Assembly (NCBI GenBank): GCA_039000515.1
Contig: JBCFYV010002255.1
Coordinates: 47,154,812 to 47,218,811 of the forward strand
Source: Timema cristinae
Lineage: Eukaryota > Arthropoda > Insecta > Phasmatodea > Timematidae
Length of the DNA: 64,000 bases
Reading direction: 5' to 3'
Shown here: one piece after another, positions 57,776 to 64,000 of the stretch
Layout: each line of letters begins with the position of its first letter
How positions within the stretch are numbered: position 1 is the stretch's first letter
Translations under genes and position numbers: made by a program
Notes under the pieces: generated by a model
Databases searched by the model: none
Seen by the model: only the letters and a program-made list of their open reading frames with translations
What the model was told of the DNA's origin: nothing

Positions 57776-58280
57776 AGAGTGAAGCCAGGATCAAGGATCG
57801 AACTGATAAGTTAACTAAAGTAAAATTGTAGATTAATCCAAAATATAATTTAGAAAAGCTGTATACATAGAATTGTTTAAATAGCTCTCTCTATATGATG
57901 ATAATATGGCTATCAAAAATAGTGCACAATATCAGGAAGATGTCTTTCCCCAGAGTCAAGCATTGTATGTGGGCACTTAAACATCCATCACGTAGTGCCG
58001 CCATAGAATAGGGCCGTATGGCTCTTACTCAGATCGCAAACCTGGCATACATAACATAAATATAGCAGAGGTTTGTCCTCATGAACCTGAGCTCAACGTC
58101 TTTATGTCTGTATAAATATAATACTCTCTGAAATAATTTATAATCAGGATTTAAAATATATTTTAAGAAGTATTAAATCAGAATCCCTCTTTTAGTATCA
58201 CAAAACTTCTCTATGAACAAATGGCATTCATGCCTGGTGAGAGAAAGTTATGTAACACAGGTTTGGGGGGTGGGGGCCTA
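57776..58280. other. intron 11, no feature seen
   Basis: AT-rich, no open frame or repeat recognised. Confidence 0.4.
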
Positions 58281-58285
58281 TCTTA

Positions 58286-58471
58286 GTGTCTAACATGGTG
58301 TTACATGTGGGTAGGAGGGCTAAAAAGGTAAGAAAGAAGCGTTACATGTTTATGGACGACCTGAAGATCTTGAGCGACAGTCGAAAAGAGAATGAGCCTG
58401 CCCGGTTTGGTAGCCTTCATCTTCACTTTAATTTCAAAATCACTTGCTTAATAGAGAGATTCAAGCAATGA
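58286..58471 (+). pseudogene. LINE reverse transcriptase scrap with FMDDLKIL
   Basis: A 61-codon open piece contains RYMFMDDLKILSDSRKENE. An F/Y-x-DD-LK-x-(Y/L) core is the active-site signature of non-LTR reverse transcriptases with a YMDDLK motif. Nothing else of the enzyme is recognisable around it, so this is a short relic; chance similarity cannot be excluded. Confidence 0.4.
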
Positions 58472-58504
58472 ATACACTAAAGAAACTACAGCTGGATAGC
58501 AGAC

Positions 58505-58720
58505 CTGCTTTTCTGATCCAGTACTCAGGGATGTGCAATATTTCCATGATGAAGGGCCTAGGGACATCACGCATGCCTCTCAGAGCTCGCGCTGCACCTT
58601 CAGGCATGCAGGTCTATTTCTGATCCAGTACTCAGGGATGTGCAATATTTCCCATGATGAAGGGCTAGGGACATCACCGCATGCCTCTCAGAGCTCGCAG
58701 CTGCACCTTCTCTTGTGTGT
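58505..58720. repeat. tandem duplication of about 112 bp
   Basis: Two adjacent copies begin ttctgatccagtactcaggg (58510 and 58618) and run through gaagggc, tagggacatcac and atgcctctcagagctcgc. They differ by a few single-base indels. The sequence is GC-richer than its surroundings and probably part of an unidentified retroelement on the minus strand (58500-58990). Confidence 0.8.
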
Positions 58721-59234
58721 ATCTGAGTGGTAGAACTGTGTTCTTGGCAGAGAACAGTGATTCGTTAAGAGTTTCAGGCGGCATTTCATTGTAGAACGAC
58801 ATTTGACCAACCAGGATGTTTTCTGGTGTCAGTCACAGCCTGTAAGGCGCTCCAACGTCTTTCTTTGAGGCGTAGTGATACTCTGAGTATTTCTGTCGTG
58901 TGAATCGATATCACCCCTCTTGATCCTGATAAAACACATCTTCTTCTCTGGGACAGTCTTAGAGCATGTCTGAAAGTGTACCCCACAGAGTCAGAGGGGA
59001 AGGTGTAGGTAGCCTTGTTATTTGTTCCTCTTATAGCATTTCACCTTTTAGTTTTGAAGATTTAAATTAGAAAGTGCATCAAACCCCTTTCTTATCCAAC
59101 CTTTATTTGGGGGATTGGAACCAAAATATCTCCAACAAAGTGTTATTATGAGTGTGTGTGTGAGCTCATGTTAACGAGTGTTTGCTATTCTTACTGTCCT
59201 CATGTGTCACTTTTGAAACCTTTATGGTGTTTAG

Positions 59235-59373
59235 ATCCCGACATGGACGGGTCACAGAGAATAGCTCTTCTGCAGCACAAGTTGCAAGAACTACGCAAGA
59301 CATATATAAATGTGAAGGCAGAGCTGGCGTGCATAGATCGGCGCAGGAAGAAGTGGAGGAAGAGAGAGAGAAG
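59235..59373 (+). CDS. Arid4: Arid4 homologue, exon 12 (C-terminal coiled coil)
   Basis: With the g from exon 11 it reads DPDMDGSQRIALLQHKLQEL, then RKTYINVKAELACIDRRRKK and WRKRER. This is the conserved C-terminal helix of ARID4A/B: an acidic start, a leucine-rich amphipathic helix, and the IDRRRKxxRKRER basic end. The acceptor is tgtttag. The donor is ag|gtaaac in phase 2; without splicing a stop follows at 59375. The true C-terminus is therefore either here or in a short terminal exon downstream. Confidence 0.9.
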
Positions 59374-59817
59374 GTAAACAACCGTCCTGGTTCATAAATA
59401 ACCCAAGTCCCGTCTATAAGGCACTATGACAAGTACTAGTCCTCCAGCCACTAAACAAGGTACCTCTTTATGCAACCACTGAAATTATGTCATATCATAC
59501 ATATTTTATTAATGGGTGTTTTTAACACTGAGTCTTACTACCCGTTTAGGCTATACTTGGATTAAAATTTGTTAATTCTGATCACTCACTTAGTAAAAAC
59601 TATCACTTTTTATAATCAAAGACTTTAACACCCCCAATGTCACTCCCTCTAGCCCCCTCATTAATTACAGAGAGTTCTTGAGGATCTTTGTTGACCTTGA
59701 AGTTTGACAAACATCTACTTAACTCTGTTAAGTGTTGATTTTTGTTGTAATGAGAGAATAATTTTACTAATAAAAATAAAATCTACAATTTTTCCATTTA
59801 ATAATCTAGATAAGAAT
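59374..59817. other. intron 12 or 3' flank, proximal
   Basis: AT-rich; a SINE C tail-like word (gagtcttactacccgtttag) near 59530. No gene. Confidence 0.45.
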
Positions 59818-60070
59818 CCGAGACCTTTGCTCAGTCGGTAGCATGTTTGTCTATTGAGTTAAGGATCCTTGGTTCAATTCCCGGCATGGCCAAAAAATTT
59901 ATCATTGGTGAGATGTGGGCTTACCCTTTCACAGAGATAAATTAACAGCCGGGGACTGGATGTTGTGCCTGTCCTAGTCTTAAGTTATATTAAAAGGAAT
60001 ATTAAGCTACGACAGGCCTAGCCAGCTGGTAGTGGATAATATATGAACCCAGGCCTCAGACAGGAAACCG
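59818..60070 (+). mobile_element. tRNA-derived SINE B, full length
   Basis: Head ctttgctcagtcggtagcat (A box), ggttcaattcccggcatggc (B box), body accctttcacagagataaat, tail ending gaacccaggcctcagacagg. It is the best-preserved member of this family in the window. Confidence 0.85.
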
Positions 60071-60365
60071 TAAATCTAGATAGTCAAGAGCTACTCTGAG
60101 TATATTAAAATTCATTGAAACACTTGAAATTTTTACTGTTATTTTGTTAAAATTGAGTTTAATTGTTCACAGTAAATCTTTGTACATTGTTATTTTGTGT
60201 TGAAATTGCAGGAAAAAATAATGGAACAAGTAATAAAATTATTGCATTGATACCAAATTATTATTTTTTTTTTTTTTACTTGTTTTCCTTTTTAAAACAA
60301 AAACTATTCATCAAACTTGTCTAAATCCTAGATATCCCATAAATCAGTATTCACAAGACCCATGT

Positions 60366-60595
60366 AGGTGGCTCCTGTTGAGCTAGACTGCCGAGGACGA
60401 GGAGATCGAGGTTCAAATCTTGGTCGGGAGAACTGAGGGTGGGTTTTTCCTAAATGGTTTTCCACTCTCCTTTTCACACAAATGTGGGTTCACTTCCTCT
60501 AAATTCAACCTTCCAAATTCCTAACCAATCAACATAATTAGTACTTAAGTGTATAACTGAAGGGTAGTAAGAAGCAGTGCTATAATCTAATTAAT
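60366..60595 (+). mobile_element. tRNA-derived SINE C
   Basis: Truncated or diverged head at 60366, then gagatcgaggttcaaatctt (B box), body gtttttcctaaatggttttc and tail gtataactgaagggtagtaa. Confidence 0.8.
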
Positions 60596-60924
60596 TAATT
60601 TTATATATTATTAACGAGATATTGCGATTAAAATTTTGTTTTTTTCATGAATATGTTCAGCTCAGGAGGGGGACTTCTGATCAATAAAGAAACTAGTTTC
60701 TAGAATATCTGCCAGGAATAAGCATTTGAGTGAATAAATATTTATTGAGCTTATATTATCCAAATAGCAATAATTAAAAAACAAAATTAAATAAGTTATA
60801 AGAAAAATGTAATCATGATGGTCCAACATCTGTGACTTGTTGAACTTCAATCTAGTTCTTATGTGAATATGTTTATTATCTAGAACATACATAACTATAC
60901 TTTATATTCTTGAAATTTTAAAAA

Positions 60925-61035
60925 TGACACCTGGGCACAGGAATCGAACTCAGAATATTTGGTTTGGTATGCCAGTGTTCTAACCACTGAGCTATCCAGG
61001 AGTTGTTGCGTGCCCAAGGTCATTCTTCAATCATA
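60925..61035 (-). mobile_element. tRNA-derived SINE A
   Basis: On the minus strand it reads ctggatagctcagtggttag (A box) and gagttcgattcctgtgccca (B box), bounded by aaaaatgacacctgggcaca at one side and a diverged cattcttcaat arm at the other. It has the same design as the copy at 7806. Confidence 0.8.
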
Positions 61036-61504
61036 TTTTAAGGCAAAGTGTGTGGTGGATGTGTGAGAATCGTCAGCTACATATGTGTGATCAATCAAGA
61101 CTACGCGCTATCAGATAGCACACCCACCTTCCACTCGGGAGGGCCTTAACAAGTCTTATAGCTTAGCTATTTAATTTATTTATTTAAATGTGTTTATTTA
61201 TGCTGGGATCACAATCAACTTAACGAAAGAGATGTCCTGGATGGTCTTTTACTTTAAGTGAACGTTACTTGAAGGGTATCGTGTGATTTAGCCAGCCAAT
61301 CATTATGTGAGTGACGTCAACTGGGCTATTTGGTAGTTCATTTGTTAGTTTCCAAGGTCTACTTTTTAGCTATAGTTCTAGTGATTGGACACTTAATTAA
61401 AATAAGCGCTAGTGTTGTATCATTATAGAACAATATATAACAATTTGATTTAAATTTTGTAAATAAGTTAAAACCACAAAGCTTTTGTTATATAAAATGA
61501 TGTA

Positions 61505-62430
61505 ATGTATTAATAGTGGTCCCAGAATAGACCCCTGCGGTTCAGCATCAAATGAACGAAGCTCGGGGAAAAATGGAATGGTTACGTTTATACAAAAATT
61601 TCATTTTCGACTGTCCATGGCAAGTCTAATATAATCAGTAATATTAATTAAAGCTGTACAAGTGGTGTGACCCTGTCGAAAGCCTGATTGGTATATTGAT
61701 AATAGACCCTGTTCATTGATACATTCATCAAAGAATAGTTGAAAATATCGGTTAAAATAGGAAGGAAGGAATGTGGTGTGATGCTCGCATTCACTTAATT
61801 GCTTCAAGTTCTTTATTTGTATTTATATTTTATATAGCGCTTGCCTTTTGTCATATTAATTACAATGCAACCATCTTCCATCCAGACATTTTTGAGTCCG
61901 TACTTTGCAATTGCCTTCTTAAGTAGTTTGACACGTGCAGAAGTAAGGTCCTCTTGTACCTCTTTGGGCAAGCCGATGCTTTTTACGAAACACCTCGCTG
62001 TGTTTTCTATAGGAAAAATGTTTTACGATGATAGGACGTGGATGTTTGGTCCTACCTGATGACTTCTGTCAATGTCATCCAGACCAACATTAGAAATATT
62101 GAGTTTATTATGAATCATGTCCAACATTACATCGGTTGTTTCAACTGTGCTCTCGGGGATTCCAAAAACACGAACACTGTTTGTCCCTTGGTACTGATCT
62201 AGATCATCTTTAGCAGTAACTAGCTTCCATTTTAAAATTCTTAACTTCCTTGTCTGGCATATTCAACTCGCTGGTGAAATTTTTATTTCATTCAATATCA
62301 AACAGAAGAGTTCTACAACAGCTTGTGTCACTGCCTCCTTAACTCGCTCTAGCAGCAAGGCTTGAAAGTCCACATTGTTGGCAAATGGTTGACTTGTTAT
62401 CCACCATAGCACACAGAGAATATTAATTTT
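61505..62430 (-). mobile_element. LINE deletion derivative: ORF1 joined to internal reverse transcriptase
   Basis: On the minus strand, ORF1-like words come first: VRVFGIPES near 62170, RPIIVKHFSYRK near 62040, then in another frame DLTSARVKLLKKAIAKYGLK and NVWMEDGCIVI to about 61845. This is the RRM/C-terminal domain layout of LINE ORF1p. Directly after it (61806-61505) come reverse-transcriptase words QSGFRQGHTTCTALINITDY and PQGSILGPLL. The endonuclease and the first part of the enzyme are missing, so the copy is an internal deletion. Stops and shifts show it is dead. Confidence 0.7.
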
Positions 62431-63702
62431 GATATTAATAGGAAATAAACAAATCTAACATCAAACATACATCTTCTAGGCAACTGATATTATGTAAATC
62501 ACAGATACATAATAAAACACTTAAACAAGCCTTTAACATCTACACGTATTCAAATGTACACGAGTTGAGACACACACAGTCAAACCTAGTCCACCATCTT
62601 GCTTGTTTTATGGACATTGTATTTTATTGCTAGCATAAAGCCCTCCCAAGTAGCAGGTGACAGCATTTTATGATAGCTTGTGATATTGATTGATCACATG
62701 TATGTAGCTGACAGTTTCTGCATGTCCATCACAGACTCTGCCTTAAAATATGACTGGGTTCAATTACCATGCCCATGTGTCATTTTTCAATTAAAATAAA
62801 ATATTTAAATGCTGCTTTAACTGTAACTATACTTTATGCTGACTTGATTAATTTACTTTTGTTAAGAGCAAGAAATGGGTTTTAAATAATTTCTAACCAT
62901 TTTCTGTTAAGAGAATGATGGAAATAATGTTGTAAAAAGACCACAAGGGAGGCCAAGAAAGAGATTTCATCTACCACGATACTTTGCCCATTGTGGTGCA
63001 TAAGGAGAAGAAAAATTAAGCCATGTTTACTTGAACACATGTCAAATGCTCCACCCTCTTTTTCACCCAATATTATTGAATTGTCTAGTAAAATAATGAA
63101 AGTTACTTCTTAAAAGTTTGTATTTAGTGAATAGTGGCAATCCTGAGTTAGTTTTTTATATGTACTTAATGAAGATTTAAAAGGGCTTGCTTTGAAAATT
63201 AACTAAGGAAAAGAAGAAAATATGAAATGCCAATAAAATTACTTCAGGATGATTTTTTTTTAATACTTGGGTCGAATCCAAATCTTGTAAAAAATTAAGA
63301 CCTATTAAGAAATTTAAATATAATCGCAACAAAATGTTAACACTTCTTTCTTATAATCCATTGATTATGACATTCATACATTCACTTAAGTGTTAAATTA
63401 CTGGTCTGGGTTCTGGTCTTCAAGTTCCTCTTATAATTATGTTGGTTCCAAACAACCGATAAGCAGTAATAAAGCTATAAAACAGATTTCAATTGAAAAA
63501 TTGAAGGTAAAATTCTTTTTTTTAATGATTTGAGGAATTCAAGCTTCCTATCCCGAGTTTTTTTTTTTTTTTTTAAGATTAGGATAGATTATTTATTATG
63601 ATAAGGTGTTCTGTCTCATGGCAGGTCCATGAACTTAGATTACTAATGTATCCTCTCCTCTGCCTCCTTTCCCTCAACCTTTCCTTCTATGATGTCTCTC
63701 AG
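62431..63702. other. 3' region, no clear gene
   Basis: Holds a SINE A arm fragment (62755-62800). A plus-strand segment near 62940 reads KRPQGRPRKRFHLPRYFAHC in an otherwise closed context; GRPRK is AT-hook-like, but no gene can be built around it. Poly-T tracts occur at 63560-63574. Confidence 0.45.
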
Positions 63703-63835
63703 AAGACAGTCCCTCCAAAGATGTGTACGATCCAGTTTGCCTTGCGCTGAAAAATCACATCCAAAATGGATACCTACCTTAAAAGAGAATGATTATTTTA
63801 CCTTTATGTCAAGTGATCAGGAATACAGTGTGTGA
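63703..63835 (+). CDS. possible terminal exon of Arid4
   Basis: A long polypyrimidine tract (63653-63701) ends in ctctcag. Joining exon 12 in phase 2 gives RRQSLQRCVRSSLPC and a stop at 63833. Another frame reads DSPSKDVYDPVCLALKNHIQ to a stop at 63780 but needs a different phase. No homology is recognised in either, so the frame is undecided. An AATAAA lies about 100 bp downstream, consistent with a last exon. Confidence 0.25.
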
Positions 63836-63930
63836 ATTATCTAATTTAAAGATTTTAGTTGTATAATTTGACTTGGTCCTAATACATTATGTGTCAAAAC
63901 ATACAGTATTGTTAGCGGATATTGTACTTT

Positions 63931-63936
63931 AATAAA
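63931..63936 (+). terminator. AATAAA polyadenylation signal (candidate)
   Basis: Canonical hexamer followed by A-rich and then TG-containing sequence. It is the first plausible signal after the candidate terminal exon. AATAAA is common by chance in such AT-rich DNA. Confidence 0.3.
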
Positions 63937-64000
63937 CATAAACATAAACTTGTGTATAACGAAATGCTATGTTCATTGAAAATGTCATCATTTACATTAA

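Noticed and set aside
62930..63070. AT-hook gene (KRPQGRPRKR)
   Set aside because: Single short motif, closed frames on both sides, no splice context that links it to exon 12.

Overview
The window is a piece of an AT-rich, intron-rich animal nuclear genome, very probably an arthropod and most likely an insect. Its only clear host gene is an Arid4-type chromatin gene on the plus strand. Around it lie insect-style repeats: a DD34D mariner, Tigger/pogo, hAT and other inverted-repeat elements, several tRNA-derived SINE families, Penelope-like, Ty3/Gypsy and LINE fragments, and a Gypsy-type LTR with an arthropod TCAGT initiator. I cannot name the species. No bacterial genes, rRNA, CRISPR array or functional tRNA was seen.

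The gene: twelve exons of an ARID4A/ARID4B homologue run from 7574 to 59373, with further exons expected upstream of the window. Exon 1 holds the helix just after the RBB1NT region plus an acidic tail. Exons 2-4 hold the ARID DNA-binding domain. Exon 5 is a long lysine/glutamate heptad-repeat exon, exon 6 a basic linker, exons 7-8 the chromo-barrel domain, exons 9-11 a charged linker, and exon 12 the C-terminal coiled coil. Splice phases agree from exon to exon except at the exon 8/9 join. Exons 5, 8, 9, 10 and 11 each carry small indels that break the frame while the splice sites stay intact; I read these mainly as consensus errors of a long-read assembly. Intron 2 has a GC donor.

Layout: 1-3047 is an inverted copy of a hAT-like element, invaded by a SINE and a mariner (1259-2580). 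3195-4810 is a decayed Tigger. 5878-6650 is an inverted-repeat element. 7574-10001 holds exons 1-2 with a transposase remnant between them. Intron 2 (10002-20988) holds an intron-bearing DDE transposase fossil (minus strand), a 410-bp MITE, and a 6.2-kb solo LTR (14408-20621) whose U3 is almost wholly a tandem array of about 75 units of 73 bp. 21-35 kb holds exons 3-7, a 1.49-kb hAT element with a perfect 8-bp target duplication, two GGTGGCTAC MITEs and a Penelope fragment. 35-45 kb holds many SINEs, a complete second copy of the first hAT-like element (39808-41771), a Gypsy pol remnant and exon 8. 45.9-47.9 kb looks like poor-quality sequence. 48-54.4 kb holds exons 9-11 and a 3-kb minisatellite of 33/40-bp units. 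54.6-64 kb holds LINE tails and fragments, exon 12, and a possible terminal exon with a poly(A) signal.

The strongest candidate for something undescribed is the solo LTR with a huge minisatellite in its U3 promoter region. Next are the intron-containing transposase fossil and the tRNA-like SINE framed by inverted repeats.
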